A DNA stretch of 64,000 bases, taken from positions 8,246,001 to 8,310,000 of the forward strand of contig OY783212.1 in NCBI GenBank assembly GCA_963678705.1, in the 5' to 3' direction. The translations under genes were made by a program, and so were the position numbers. The stretch's first letter is position 1. Each line of letters starts with the position of its first letter. Positions 13,876-28,358 of this stretch are shown one piece after another. The notes below the pieces were generated by a model that was given only the letters and a program-made list of their open reading frames with translations, had not been told where the DNA came from and made no database searches. This stretch comes from Panorpa germanica. Lineage: Eukaryota > Arthropoda > Insecta > Mecoptera > Panorpidae.

Positions 13876-15705
13876 TCGAAAACAATTTTGCACAATTTGC
13901 GCTTTAATTTCTTGTAAATTTCATAATAACATGAGCATTTTTCATTAGGTCCTCAGTGTGTCACCCGTCGAAAATCGATGACTACCAGTACAATGTTTTT
14001 TTATTTTTCGTCAATGTATATCAGGTAGACTTACGTTCTTTTTAATATAAGCCGATTTATGTAAAATGGGAAATATGCCAATATAGTTTCAAATAATTAA
14101 GAAAGTTGGAATTACGATAAGAAATCTTTTTTCTATTAAATAACAACGGGCGATATACTTGGTTGCCCCTTTAATTTATTTTTTATCAATAAGTTTATAA
14201 ATTAATGCGATTACAGATAAATTTTAATTGAAATTAATTACATTTTTTTAGTGACACTAATTAAGCGAATGATGTTATTTATGATGTCGTAGTAGCTTAG
14301 GACATTACTGTTGTAATTTGATGCTGTAAATAATGTACTCCCTTCGCTCCTCCATCGCTCGCTCGCTCCACTTCTATATTCACAATTCTATTATTTTGTA
14401 TTATTATTATCAAGAGCACGCTATGCAAAAGCTGAAGCCTGAGCCTGAAGCCCCTGGAGGATGAGCAATTTTACGGTACCTGCTCGCCAGTTTACGCGTA
14501 GGTGATGGAATAATTTAATATGGTTTAACGAAGCTATTCGTATGAGTATAATCATATTACCTGTATTATACTATTACATGGTGTGGTGTGAGTCAATATA
14601 TTCATATACTCTATACGATTATGTATAAAACGATTTTATTAAAAGAATTTCTAATTTAAAAGAGTAGGTAAACGTGCTTATTTCATATTTGCGAAGCTGT
14701 CAAATATATATATTTTTATTTTAACAAAATTAATTTTTTGGAGTAAAAAGACACTAGCTATTTGAGAACCACTGAATTCTTTTAATGTTGATTATTTCAA
14801 ATATTAAAACCTTTACAAGTTCAAAATGGACACTCAATCGAGTAATTAGTAAAAAAAAGTAAAACAAAAAATTAAAATTTCTAAAAAAAATAAAATATTT
14901 CTGTCTCATTTGCTCTCATACTATGTGTACATAAGTGCTTCTGGCTTATGCATTGATTGATGTTAACCAATAACCAGTAATATAAAACTTATATAAAATA
15001 AAATAGTTTTGTTATTATTTTAATTAAAAAGATATTAAAATTTTTTTTGAGTTTGACATTTTGCAGTAATGGACGTCTATTTTTTCTTTTTCTCTTAACT
15101 TCTAGTTAATAACGCTCTTTTTATGTCTCGTGTTATTGCACTATTTATTGTATAAGTTAATTACATGAAGTACAATGTATTGTAATGTAGCAATTCTTTT
15201 CGTTAGCTACCATTTTTTTGGTTTATTTAAACTTGACCAATTTTAAATTTTAGATATACAAAAATAAAACTTTCAATAAGAATTTGAATATTAATGTTAT
15301 GAAATTTGTGAATGGAAAATTGCCAGTTTTTATCAAGTAGCTACTGATTGAGTTATTTATTTTGTCTAGACATTATTTTTACGTTTTGCTTCATTTTGAA
15401 ACATTTTCACATAGTAATATCATTCAATTTGCAAATTCCATCAGACCCAATTTGTTATAATTCATAAAACCCCCTTTATTTAAAACTCTCACATCTATCA
15501 ACATTAATTTATTTGTATTCCGCTAACTTCATTGGGTTTTGTACTTTTTTAATTCTGTCAATTATATGTATTTTAATTTTCACACAGAATTTTTGATACA
15601 TCAAATAATTTATGGTAATTGGGTCTGCTGTACTTAGCTGACACAAACGAACTAGCAATATAAAAGCTATTTATAGTTAACTGAGGTAGTTTATGTTTCT
15701 CACTT

Positions 15706-15931
15706 TTATAGACTGTAGTTCATCTGTAATGACCACAGACAGACTGTTACTTCGACTTCATCCACATCCGTTGCATTCAGCTGCACCGCGCGCGTAATTC
15801 CATTTTGTGTAATCTCGTGGTTCGCGTGCTGCAATCCGCTGTTCAATTCAACCTCGAAATTGCTGATACTCTCAACGTCCAACACAAATATTTACATTAT
15901 GACTGTAATCTGTTATTTCAGCAGAATATGA
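15706..15931. other. unexplained GC-richer stretch open on both strands
   Basis: Between AT-rich flanks, about 190 bp are open on the minus strand (61 codons, including ELNSGLQHANHEITQNG and NATDVDEVEVTV, stop at 15706) and also on the plus strand (15719-15931, including SVAFSCTARVIPFCVISWF). There is no ATG start in a sensible place and no recognised family. It could be a conserved non-coding block, an exon fragment or an old transposon piece. Confidence 0.25.
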
Positions 15932-16285
15932 CACGCTTTTACTGCCATACTTATTCCTCTCATTTGCTCTTAGTGTTTTGATTAAAATTTTCACTATATT
16001 ATCGTTAATTAAACTATAACTAAAATTAAAATATTTTTCTTACTTTTAACTTAATATATTAAAACATAAATAAGCTAAACATGTAATATAATTTAATGAA
16101 GTAGATTAAAAAAAACGAGGTTAAAACTTAATCAAGTCTGCTTGCTTCTACAATCACTAGTCCATAAAAAACAAAGGCTGCTACCCGACGTAGAGGCAAT
16201 AAACTACAAAGTAGAAATCTAACTAAATAACGGGTTGAAAGTGTTTCTTTAAATATCTATCAATAATATAGACACACATCATAGT

Positions 16286-16411
16286 CATCACTAAATCTGT
16301 GATGTCACATCTACTCTAAAATTACACTTAATAAAAACAATAATATTAAAGACCAAAAAAGTAAAAGAGGACTAAAAAGAATTTTTTTTTCAAATGTGTG
16401 ACATCACAACA
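16286..16411. repeat. MITE-like repeat with GTGATGTCAC ends, copy 1
   Basis: Bounded by tgtgatgtcacatc and tgtgacatcacaac as an inverted pair; it shares ctaaaattt and the T-rich right part with 41602-41716. Confidence 0.5.
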
Positions 16412-18903
16412 CTGGCACTGGGTTTATAATAAGGAGGGAAGAGGGATGAACTCTTATATGGGCTGAAGCAAGTAATATTACACATTGTGCAATCTCATTT
16501 ATAGCTGTAATAAAATCCTTGCACTATCCATACTCTTATGAATCTAATAACTAGTATAAATGAGGTTCCTTTTATGAGAACGTTAGAATTGCAAGTCAGA
16601 AAAGTCATATATGCTATTCCTATGTAGCATACAAGAACGATTGTGTTCTACAATATCTAGTCTTCTTCTATAATACTATTTTCTACGAATAAGAAAAAAA
16701 GGCATATTTATATAAATATCAATATCACTTACTTTCCAATAAAATAAAACAAGCTACGCAATTTCGATCCCCAATAAGTTCCCAACAATGGTTTCCTTTG
16801 CCTTTACATTTGTCTTCATTAATGTATATTTTTGTTAGGTGCGTGTTTAGATTTAACTTAATGCCAAGTGAAAAATGATGGACACGTAGCAGAACCTAAA
16901 TGTAATCCCTAACAATCGTAGCAGCGAAATACGTACGAAGCTATGGAAAAGATAAAGAATGGAAATATTTACAGGAAGAAATGGAACAAATTATATAGTC
17001 TAATAAATTTATATTTGTTTTATTTTTTTACACCATTTTGTGTGCCTTTAGTAGTTTGTATTATTTTTTTTTTTAAATATTGAATCAAGACGAATTACTT
17101 TAACAATTCAAGAACTGAACGACAAAAATTAGAGTCGAAATTCGGCAATTAGGACCTAGAAATGGTGGCCTGTATTTGAGAACAAGAAAGTACTGCTTAT
17201 TTGAAGTATTTTATTTTCCCTTAAAGAAATTAATTACTTATATTTACAAATAAAAAAAATAGAAAACTAAAAGCAAATTATATTTGTAAATAAATGTTTT
17301 ACATCCTTCAGCCTTACAGGACTCATCCTGTATAAAAGTGTAATGCGTTACGTAAAAGGAGAATGATGCAGACCACACAATGTGTGACAAGACGGAACAA
17401 GTAGTTTACTATTGTAATAAACGTTTGGTTTAAATTAAACCGCCCCTTTGTCCTTCAGCCTAATCATAGCCCACCACTGTTTGTGCTAATGGTGTAATTT
17501 ATCAAAACACTCCTCCCCATTCATCCCATTCACTCACTCTATACCGTTCTCATGTCATTCAAATACTCAATACAATTTTAATAATCTGTGCAAATATTGA
17601 TAAAATATTATCTCATAAATTCTGTAGTTGAATCCAGATTATAACGAGATTAATGTATTACCGTAATGTAAAGGGCTGTTATACAATTCCAACTCGCCCA
17701 ACACGTTTACCAACCCTTTTATGCGAACAAATTATACAGATTTTGTTTATAAATGAGCACCAAATACACTAACAATTTCCTTTATTAGTTTTTGTATGTA
17801 AAGAGATTCAGTGATAAGTTATCAATGAAATTCTTTACTTCATAACAAGATTTATTTAGAATTTAAAAGGATTTATATATTTTCTAAAATCGTTTTGTAT
17901 CTGTCTCTTTGATATGCACATTTTTTTTGCATATAATTTAATTTCTTTATTTTTTTTTTTTTTTAATTAACTATGAGAAATTACACCCTATCAACCTAAT
18001 GATAATAAATAAATACTGGCTTGTGAGTTCCTCCTCCGTTACATATAAACATTTTTTTACTATATGGAACAATTACTACATCTTTACAATATCTTCAAGT
18101 TTAAACTGTTAGTAATTAAGATTTTCATTATAAGTCTGAGATACACGTGCCGCTGGCTTCGCAATGTAAATAACCTAAAGAGATGATAAATTTGTTTAAA
18201 GTGTAAATATTTAAATTTTAATTACAGAATCAAAATCTGAAGTTCGTACACACTAGACTGTCTGCGCGAGTCTGCCATGCCAGCAGTAATTTCATCCTGT
18301 TTTACTTTCTATGTATTTATAGCTCCACTAACTAGACTTGCATCCGCGCGAGCTGTGAAATATAAACCACGATTAGTAAATTGTTTGTTTGTAAACATGT
18401 AATTTTTATCTTGTTTATTAAATATGAATGCCTTTAATAAAATATGTACGTTTAATGAAGATGTCTGAAATGTCTCATTATGATAACATTTCAGTTTACT
18501 TTAGTTCACAACATCTAAATAACCGCTATTAAACAGTTACATGTATTTAAGGTTTGTTTAACATTAAATTTGTACGGATTGCATTAAAAACATTATCTTT
18601 TCATATAAATTTACGTTTTCTAAAGTAAATAAAACTTTTTGTGCAAGATTATATGATGTTGAATATTAAACAAATATATTTATAAAAGATTTTAAGTTTA
18701 TTTTAAATTATCATTGTAAAGAAATATGTTAAACTTCGGTAAATTATAAAACGTAATATATACATCTAATTACGTTAATTATTTAACGGAAAACTAATAA
18801 ATTCACTCACTAATGAAACATAAAAAACTCGATAAGCATTGCACTGGATAATGGCATCCTTGTAAGGCGCTAATAAGGAAAGTAAATTGTAAGTATGGCT
18901 TAT

Positions 18904-19024
18904 GAGTACCCGATTAGAACCCTATCGGACATGTTCTAGTCAGGCTAATCTCAAATACTAATCTCATCTTGTATGTTATTTCCTCATTAGTACCTGATAA
19001 GAACCTTCTACGGACAAGCTCTAA
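18904..19024. repeat. diverged direct duplication
   Basis: gagtacccgattagaaccct (18904) and tagtacctgataagaacctt (18989) begin two ~35-bp units, each continuing cggaca and then a cttgt/ttct-like end; roughly three quarters identical. Confidence 0.5.
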
Positions 19025-19540
19025 AATGCTTCGCGGACAAAATTTCTACGCGAGAAGTTTGCAATGTAAAAAACGCTTGAATGCAAAAATATATAATTTT
19101 ATTCAGCAGAATTAACACAAATACAACATCTAACATTTTACTCTAATACTTATATTCTTCTAATACTTATTAATAGGTCGTTGACCTTTTTTTGGGCATC
19201 AACTTGTTCAGTTCAATTTGTACATTACACTATATCAGTTAGATATTAGTGCCGGCGGTAATTAATTAACAATAATATAATTTCAATGTAGTGCTGTGAA
19301 AATTCTACTTTTCGTTTGACATTGTGTAATACCCATATGGCTAACTAGACTCTATTACTTTAATAGAAGCAAAAAGTTATGATCTACAACATGTCGACTT
19401 ACGTCATAATTTACAAAAAATGGAATTCATATCCTTTCTTTAACCTATTTGAATTTAACAGCGGAGAACAACTATTGTAAATAAAAGGTCCATTTGTTGT
19501 ATCTATATTTTGTTTTGAGTACATTTTTTTTTAAAATTAA

Positions 19541-19685
19541 TTATTTGCCTAGACTTTTATTCGTCATAGCAACCATCTAACATTTTTTATACATATTTAA
19601 AATTTTATAATTCTATTTTACAAATTTCTAAATGTTTAAATAATTCACTAATTAATTTTGAATCACTTAACAAAAATTTAGTATT
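19541..19685. repeat. dispersed repeat, copy 1
   Basis: The words gacttttattcgtcatagc, attttacaaatttcta and taattcactaattaatttt recur in the same order at 32311-32446 and, more diverged, at 50070-50195. Probably the 3' end of a retroelement; the family is not identified. Confidence 0.65.
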
Positions 19686-21068
19686 GAAATATTTGTAATA
19701 GGTTTATACTTATTTTTAAAAGTACTCTATATATTTCTACACCTTCTGTCATTATAAATTTTCACAAAAATTATGCAAAATCTACACAAATATATAATTA
19801 TATTTGACAAAATTAATTTAACATAACTAATAAATATTTAGTTCTAGAATTATTGGAGGCTCAACATCATTGTGTTGTTCAAAATGACGGATTGAACTTT
19901 TTAGTCATCTGGATTACGGATACTGTTCTAAGTTACTCCTCGTTATATACATTAATGTATTTGTCAAGGTCACGGTGATAAATATTCTCAACCGGGCCGG
20001 TATTCTTTGTTTTACGCCCCAAATCCAGTTGCCTTCGCCGCCACCCCCGCATTACGTCATTGAATGCAGTCTTCATTTTTTTTTATAAATCTATACCGTT
20101 AATACGGCTGAGCCATTTTCGAAAACTGATTAAAGAATCGATATAATAAATGTTATGTGGTTCACAGGAATTTCAGTCTCTTATAAATAACAAAAAAAAA
20201 CATAGCTCATTTAAAAAATAACACAAATTCATTATTTCTGTTTTAACAAAAATATTCATAAAATGTTATTTTCATGTTCGCTCTGCTGTTAATAAAACAA
20301 ACATTTTTTCAAGCAAAATCCATTTACTGAATAACTCCGATTTAATGTATTTAGTAATTAAAGCAGACAATATTTCGTTTTAATTGAAAATATAAAAAAA
20401 AATTCCGGATAAAAAATATTTGACAGTTTAATGTGATAATGTCGTGTGAATATTTAATAAACATATGCTCGTCCCGTTGCCAAACCATTCTGAAATCAGG
20501 AGAGTGAGATGAGTAGGGGAATGTATTCGATGATTAAAAGCGAAAATAAATAAACAAATTATAAAAAGCGGTTAAAAATGAATATGAAATCACCACACGT
20601 GCTGAACATTTATTTTATATTCAACTTATTTTTATGGAACACATTATGATGTTATGGACAAAGAGATGGTGAAGGGGGAGACTGCACGGCGTGCAACAGG
20701 AGTTTGTAAATGATTTTACGATATCGCTCTTCGATTTAATTGCAATGATGTAGTCATACATATAGCTGATTCGAATAGCTATAAAAAATTTATTTATTTC
20801 AACGAGGAATACCACACAACTGAATTCGATCAAAAATTACTCGTAATTTTAATTGGTTTGCGTTTACGTTTACGGCGAAACCCCTGCGGTCATCTGAAAC
20901 GCTATTACGTGCTATACACTTTTTTTTTCAGTACATTCAGATAAATATTTAATTTATCGAATTTTAAATTATGAATTTCTTTTATTTTTAATTAAATTTA
21001 TTTGACGTCGCTCTATTTCCGATGCTGAGTCCTATCACCGACGACCTCCTAGTCTGTTCGCTGTTTTG

Positions 21069-21197
21069 CGTTGGTATATGTGAACTACATCGCTGCATAA
21101 TAAATTTATGATAATGTGGGTACATAACCCTTTTAATTTGATAACAACCAAACCATGAAAATATAAGTCAGCATTCATTTCTCTTGCCCACTGCGCC
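21069..21197 (+). repeat. dispersed repeat, copy 2
   Basis: Matches 9748-9893: gttggtatatgtgaactac, tttgataacaaccaaacc and gcccactgcgcc. Confidence 0.6.
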
Positions 21198-22116
21198 ATC
21201 TTCGTTCTTTTTGCAAATAGTGCAACATTATTATTTCTTATGTGTGGTAAAACGAATATGAACCTAAACTAAATTTAATTTGTTATTACGACTCTCATTG
21301 TTATTTATTTGGTGAAGCTCACTGTGATTTACGATCCTACTGGTGTCAAGGGTGAGAATTGATTCAAGTAGCTTCAAAAAGAAAGAATCTCTTTCTAATC
21401 AACCCTATTATCGCATCAATTTTATTATATGTATTCATTTTACAATAATGTTTTGTTCATCCCAAATTAGGGATAGAAATTGCTAGTTACTCGTACATTG
21501 GACATTTTTCTCAGAATAAATCACTAGATTTGTATTATTGTATTATTAATTGGAAATTGCTAAATGATTCATTAAACTTATTTAACCAGTACCTGCTATA
21601 TTTGTTTTATTGCTTATCAGTCACACAAAATGATTAGGTGCAAATAAAAAATACAGATAAGCCGAAACTGGATTTAAGGATTTGATAATCGAATTTTATC
21701 TAATCGCATAGTTGGAATAAACGGGACACTTACTCCCTTTTTGGTATATCTAATAAAATGTCCACTAATTAGAAATCTAGGACAAGTTTACACCTGCTAG
21801 AATGGCAACTGAGATTTTCTGAAATAACATTATCATTTACTTTAAATTAAACACACTCAGGATTTTACAGGACACATACAATAGACACTTATTATCGTCA
21901 TTATTTGTCTTCAAGTTTTACTTATGTGGGTCACTGGATCCACTACTCGCAAAACAGTAGTTATTAAGTTAATAGCTTGTAAATTAGTTTTACTTCCCCT
22001 AACAAATTTCCGATGTACGCCCATGATTATATGTGATTAATATATCGATAATATTGATTAGATAGTTAGTATAATAAGAATCTAGTATTGTACTTAATAA
22101 AATGCATATTTTTCCT

Positions 22117-22331
22117 TACACTGTTAAAAATGTTCTTAGTTTTAATACAAATTTAATAAACAAATGCGTATTAAATTAAGAACCGATTATTAATTTATTT
22201 TAAGATACATTTTGGTCTGAATTTGTCAAAGAATTCTTTGAAAATGCATTGTATATGTTACGAAAATTAACATGAATCGCTTTATGCTTTAGAACCTATT
22301 CTAAAATTTATACAGTTTTTTTTAGAGTGTA
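22117..22331. mobile_element. MITE with ACACT...AGTGT ends
   Basis: The left end tacactgttaaaaatg and right end gttttttttagagtgta form an imperfect inverted repeat about 215 bp apart. The right end plus flank (ttttagagtgtagttata) also occurs at 28346-28362, supporting a repeat family. Confidence 0.5.
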
Positions 22332-25300
22332 GTTATAAAATGTATCTAAATACCTTACAACTCTAGAGAAATATATGTAAGGTGTGTTGAAGAAAGAATG
22401 CACGATGAAGAATGGGCAAACACAGACTATCTTTCGAGATACCTATGTAATAAATATAGCTCACAAAAGCCTCCTTGTCATCATATATATTCTAATTACT
22501 AAAATTGGCTTGTAAATATTAACAAGTTAATTATCGAGACAATATATAGCTGGCCTCGAGCTAGGAGGATTCTAAAAGGGGCGGCAACTAAGGTTATACT
22601 CATAGATGGATAATATTCCGTTTTAAATTATAAATACATGTCACCTACCCTATCCCCACACCATCTTGCGGTGGGCGGTGGAACCATAACCACTTCTTGT
22701 GTATATATATTGTAAATTTGATAACATTGGAGTAATATGTCATTCATATAAAATGAACCAATTAATATCTGAACCGAACCTTGAATGTCGAACGCTAAAC
22801 ACAAAACCTAGCGCCCAAGAACCCAGACCCAGGTGGTTTAGTGAACCCTTCTTGATATAATAGCACTTGCTTTGCAGAAGTAGTTTTGTAACTTTACCCG
22901 GTAACTGAAATGCATACTAGATGAGAGTGCATGGTTTATTGTACTATGTGTCGTATGCTTAAAATCAGAGGCGAATCAGGTGGGTGCTGGAGCTTTAGAC
23001 CACGAAAAAACTTGCAATCGTTCAAACATTTTGTGTTGAATAAAAGAAAATGAAACCGAGGTTTTTAAGGTAGTATGGCAGTGAACTCACTTTTCTTAAG
23101 AATTTGATAAAATTAAATTTAGTTTTAATCTAAGTGTATTTATGTTGCCAAAAAAAAAATGAAATTTTACTATCGATTGTGAAGCAAGATATTTATAATA
23201 AAAGTGCACATAATTAACATGCAACGGGCCGATAAACTATAAAAGGAAAATACATAAAGACATAATTTCGTGTATATTTGAAAGGCCGTTCTTAAGAATG
23301 CTCTAAGAAACTAATATTTACTAAAACAAAGAATTAGGAAAATTTAGAAATGAAAATAATTTTTTGTATTTATTATTTGTTGAAAAGATATAAATATTTA
23401 AAGTCGAAATTTAAAAATATAACAGCCGTGAAGTGTGATTGCTTCTATGTATCGAGCACAGTCTCCGACAAAAATAAATTAATCTTCCATTAAGTATTTT
23501 AAACTTTTCTTATTAACTGTCGAACTATTGTCTGCATCCGATTGTCACGACAAAACTACCTCAATGGAGTATTATTTCAATGTTTTTATACTTTTTAAGA
23601 ATAACTTAATGCGAACCTGCCTTGAGTAAAGTCCCAAAATCCAAACTTAAAGCATGTAGTAAGTCTATTCATAGAATTTCGAAATAGTTGCATTTAATAT
23701 TTATACGTTTTGTAAAGTTATTAAGTATTTCGTTATATTTATTATTTATGGTAATTTAAAGTGTTTACTTGGTTGATGTCTCATAGAAGACTTAACGAAA
23801 TCTGCGTGAGTACCATTATCATTGGATGAGCATGTTTAAGAGGGTGGTGCTGGTGGTTATGATGCCCCTGCGGCCGTCATAAAGACAATTTTAATACCTG
23901 TAAAGATCTTCGTACATATACTATAAAGTATTCCATAAATGCGTGTTATGTATTTACATGATGAAACTGTTCATGTGTGTGTGTGAGTGTTTTTTTTTGT
24001 AATTAAACATTATTTTATAAATTAATTATATCTTCAAGATTTATTTAAATCTTTAAACAACAATTTAATTGTAACAGTTTTATTTTTGTTTATTGGACTT
24101 ATATCCACTTATATAATTAAATTTATTTTATTTCTTACAGATGTAATTATTTGTTTTGACATGTTTAGATTAATTGTTACAAAAATTCTAAATAAATTTA
24201 CAATAGATTTTAGGGAGTATACAATACAATGCTCATTTCTAAATTATAATTTTTTAATATTTCCTTGTGAGATGATTCAATTTCATATGAATTCATAGAA
24301 TAACTTTATCTTATCTATTGTTTTCTATTAGGTGTAAATATAGTTCAATTTTATTATAGAATTGTTTATAAAACACGCTTTGTCTGTTAGTATTAATCAA
24401 AGCAAAAAAGAGTATCCATCAGGTCAAAAATAAGAAATTATATAAGCGCAAAATATGTAATAAGTTTGTTACTTTCGTATTATAGAACATTATAATTTTT
24501 CAGCTTTTTAGCAGTTATTATATGCATAAAACTACTTGGTACTAGCATTAAAAATGCATATGAAGTTATGTAAAAACACAGAGTGTTATGGTTATCGGGT
24601 TTTCTATGTTTTCCACAAAATTGAAGCACATAAATATGTAGAATATGAAATTAGGTTTCTTAAAAAAACTAACATTTTTCAGTACAACTTAATAAATTCC
24701 TCATTGTATATTCCGGTAAACACAAATTAACAATTTATGTAACATATACGTTTAGAGATAAATTGTAAATGAATGTAAATTAAATTTGATACAATTTTTT
24801 TATTAGAAATATTGCATGAACAAATTTAATTCTATTTTTATTCCAAATGAATTTCCACTGAAAAACGTTTGTTTAAAACTTTTGGAAATATATCATATGA
24901 AAATAATAATTATTACGTTTATTTGACAGCTGGCTACACAATTTTATTATAATTAGTATTCTTTGTAATTTTAATTAGAATTATTTTCATACAAATTAAA
25001 GCATATGAAAACAATTAAACAATAACAGCTGTCAAAAAACATCAGGTAATGTGGATCGGGGTATCAGAGAACCTATTTTATAGTTATTTTTGTTTGTTAA
25101 ATTAACCAATTATCCAAATTTTAGGTCGATGTTGAATCTGTGGCACATTTGCAATATATAAAATGAGATCTGTGGAATTACTGGATAAAATAGAATTTGA
25201 TTGTCTATGCTGTAAACTTTTATGTTTAGTTAATCCTGTACGGCAACTTCCTAACTTAGTTGATTTCAAACTTACACTGCGAGTACACAAAAATTGTATT

Positions 25301-26342
25301 TATTTTTTATTGTTTTACGTCGATTTTAACTGCTATGTAATATTCGCTGATGTTTGTACTTTTAGAACTTGTAGTACTGCAATTTTGACCGGATCGTGTG
25401 CTATGATATTATGACATCAAAACAGTGTTACTATACTTAGATAATACTTAGCTAATTAATGCAGTTTTTAACTTTGATTTTGACTGTTATAAGTCACATA
25501 ATACGAATCATTGACGATGCATATTTTTGGTAATGCTATTTGTTACTTCAAGTCAAATTCTACTGACTGCTTTAATTTTGATTTTAATTTTGTATTTAAC
25601 TAAAATTGTATAGCATATAGGAATATGCATAGTCATTAATGTTTTCTTTGTTTTTTAGAACCTTACAAGGTTCTATATTTATAAATCGAAAATATTAAAT
25701 TAAAATAAAACTATATTATATTATAACCAACAATTTGCCAAAATGTAGTAGGATATATTTTTTAAAGACGTTCTATGTCAGTTTGTCAAAAATAATGAAA
25801 TTAAAACAATTTCTATTACTAATTGTTATTAAAAACAGGAATTTTAATTATTCTACGTTCAATTTTAACTGTTGAACTGTAACAATTTATATTATTAAGG
25901 ACGCTTCGCACCAACTAAATTAACTAAACTCAAATTAAAACATGAATATAACCAGGAATGCCTATTCTGAAAACCTGAAATCTAGATTAAAATATTGAAT
26001 AAAAACATAAATAGCTAAGAGTACAAATTATTTCTATAAAAGCGTTTCGGAAATGTCCTTTATAAAAAAAATTCTGTACCATTTCACACGATTCATTTTA
26101 ATTACTACAGGATCTAGACGAAAAACTCTCTAATTTCAGCAAAAATAAGACGTTTTCAAAAATATATATAATACATTTCTAAAACCTAATACTAATATCC
26201 TACAAGAGTCAGAAGTGGGAAATAGATAGCTGAAACATAGGTTAGATATATCAATCTGTATTTTTATTTTTACATGTAAAGTAACTATATATCAATTTAA
26301 AATACAAATATATTTCTTTTACGCAACATTTTTTTCATCCAG

Positions 26343-26639
26343 ATGAATTTTTTATCAGTTTATTTACTACTTTCCTATCTCAGTTGTGTTTGTGTCGAAC
26401 GTGGATGGTATAATGTCTACCTGGTTTCTTCAGCGGACTGCACAGGCGTAGGACACATATGTCGAATGAATAGATTAGATAAAGAATTAAATAACTTCAC
26501 TGTGGATTTTTTAGATATATCGATAAGCCTGTCTGCCTGCATTGCAAAATATCACCCACCCTGTTATCTAATCACACTTCGAATAATATATTTGAAGAAA
26601 AATGTAAACCTAAATAACAAAAAAACACGTGTTGACTTG
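26343..26639 (+). CDS. possible exon of a small secreted protein
   Basis: ATG at 26343 follows directly after a good acceptor (acatttttttcatccag). The frame starts MNFLSVYLLLSYLSCVCVE, a plausible signal peptide, then ERGWYNVYLVSSADCTG, RMNRLDKELNNFTVDF and SACIAKYHPPCYLITL. Four cysteines remain in the predicted mature part, and there is one NFT glycosylation sequon. The frame meets a stop at 26643, just after a possible donor (ttg|gtatga at 26640). If spliced in phase 0 to 27304-27342 the product would be 111 residues. I do not recognise the family. The AT-rich setting and lack of a second independent signal keep confidence low; it could be a chance frame or a decayed gene. Confidence 0.25.
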
Positions 26640-27303
26640 GTATGATTAATAGAATAGTCAGAGATGAGCATTTAATATTTTATTAAACAAAAGATATATT
26701 TTATGAGGATGTTCAAGCATTCAAATTATTATTTTTTAAGTTTAGCAAAGGAGTTCGATGAATAAGTATTTTCAAGATACGAAACTACTTTTCCTCTAAT
26801 TTAATTTTATGACGTCATCAATATGGCCTCCACCGTAAGTACGAACTTCTATTAAAATAATATTGTATATGTACTTCATTAATTAAAATGTAAATGTAAA
26901 TTGTGGAATGTAATTGAAATAGAAATTATAAAGGACGTGTAGCTGTTACGTAATTTGGTTCGCCCCCACAGGTTATTTGTATTAATTAATTAATTAATCA
27001 ACTGAATTATTCTTTAATTAATTTTCGACCTATAGATTATTATAGATAATTTACGATGATGTTCTTTTGAAAACAACAAGGTGTGGGTTGGCATTGGCTA
27101 GTTATAGATTATAACAGTGATTAACAAGATAAGGTTGCATAAAAATTTGCAATTAATTAGTAACTATAAATTAACATGTAAAGTCTAAATTTATTTAAAA
27201 CAGAACGAAAAACGTTACATTTTTCGTATTTTTAAGTTTGTGGTATACATTTTTTTTTTTTTAAATAAGAAAGATCTTGACAAATATAAATCTTTACTTT
27301 TAG

Positions 27304-27342
27304 GCCCGTAAACTGTCAAAATCTGCAGATGACAACAAGTAA
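27304..27342 (+). CDS. possible last exon of the same candidate
   Basis: After the pyrimidine-rich acceptor atctttacttttag the phase-0 frame reads ARKLSKSADDNK and then stops (taa, 27340-27342), with an aataaa signal-like word at 27369. It would complete the candidate starting at 26343. The piece is short and so could easily be chance. Confidence 0.15.
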   Translation, partial: ARKLSKSADDNK

Positions 27343-28103
27343 ATAAATTACTGTGTTAAGAAATACGTAATAAAACGTATGGTATATACCATATTTAAAA
27401 GTGTTCTAAATAGTTTGTTTAGAAAAAAAAAAATTAAAAAAAAAAATACACACTTTTAAAGAAATAAAATATTTCTAAACAAACACTTTACTTTAATATC
27501 TTCTTTATGTTCTGTTGTGAACCCGAGCCTAAACATATGGCGTATGACGTTTGGACATTATCGTTTATGGAAACAGAGTCATAAAGTTAACAATTTGTAA
27601 TTTAAAGTTACCCAATGTATTGCCTTTGACAACACAACGTCAACGAACAATGAGAAAACAAAGATTTAATACTTATTGACAGCAAATTTAATGTTTGACT
27701 GTTTTTACATAAATACTTCAAGTTTTTCTTGTTTACTTTTATCTAGGATTTTTCTTCTTTTTTTTAATAAATTACTTCACTTAACTCTGCGATAGACGAG
27801 AAAGATTGTAGAGAATGTAATGATAGATATATGTTTTAGACAAGCGTATGTGTAGGAAAATATTTATATTTTGTTTTAGTAACGAAAGAAACTTACGAAA
27901 TATAAAATTATAACCTATTTTGTACCGTTTTAGGACACCCGGTAACATAGCGATTGTTTAGAGGTCTATATTTTCTAAATTAGGTTACGTAAGTTTTCCC
28001 ATTATAGCATATTGGAAGAAATTAATGGCTTTTGAAAAATCATGAAAAAAATTACCAGGCTAACAGTGCACACATTCAAGAGAATTTAATGCTCTTTGGA
28101 TAT

Positions 28104-28358
28104 CTACACTGTAAAAAAATTGACCGCTTTCTTATACTAAGGCCGCACTGCGAAAAAGAATAATACAGAAATAAATCTGTAGTTCTATAATACATTGAAT
28201 CATATAAATATACACACACTCTGCTGATTTAAAAATCGCACGAAAATTATTATTTATATTATTATTATTTCAGCGCTACTCTTTTTCACAGTGCAGCCTT
28301 AGCCTAAGAAAGAGGCGTCTAAATAATTTTTTCGTTTAATTTTTTTTTTAGAGTGTAG
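28104..28358. mobile_element. MITE with nested inverted repeats
   Basis: The outer ends ctacactgtaaaaaaatt and aatttttttttttagagtgtag match those of 22117-22331. A second inner inverted pair lies at 28125-28158 (taaggccgcactgcgaaaaag type) and 28281-28317 (ctttttcacagtgcagcctta). This suggests either one element with two-level repeats or a small TIR element inserted in another. Confidence 0.6.

Larger units (their letters stand above)
11902..28103. other. AT-rich stretch, no firm gene
   Basis: Apart from the repeats and weak candidates listed separately, I see nothing supportable. There is a (TG) run at 12201-12217, and GC-richer patches at 14340-14510, 18240-18360, 19880-20060 and 22560-22960 without coding pattern. 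Confidence 0.6.
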
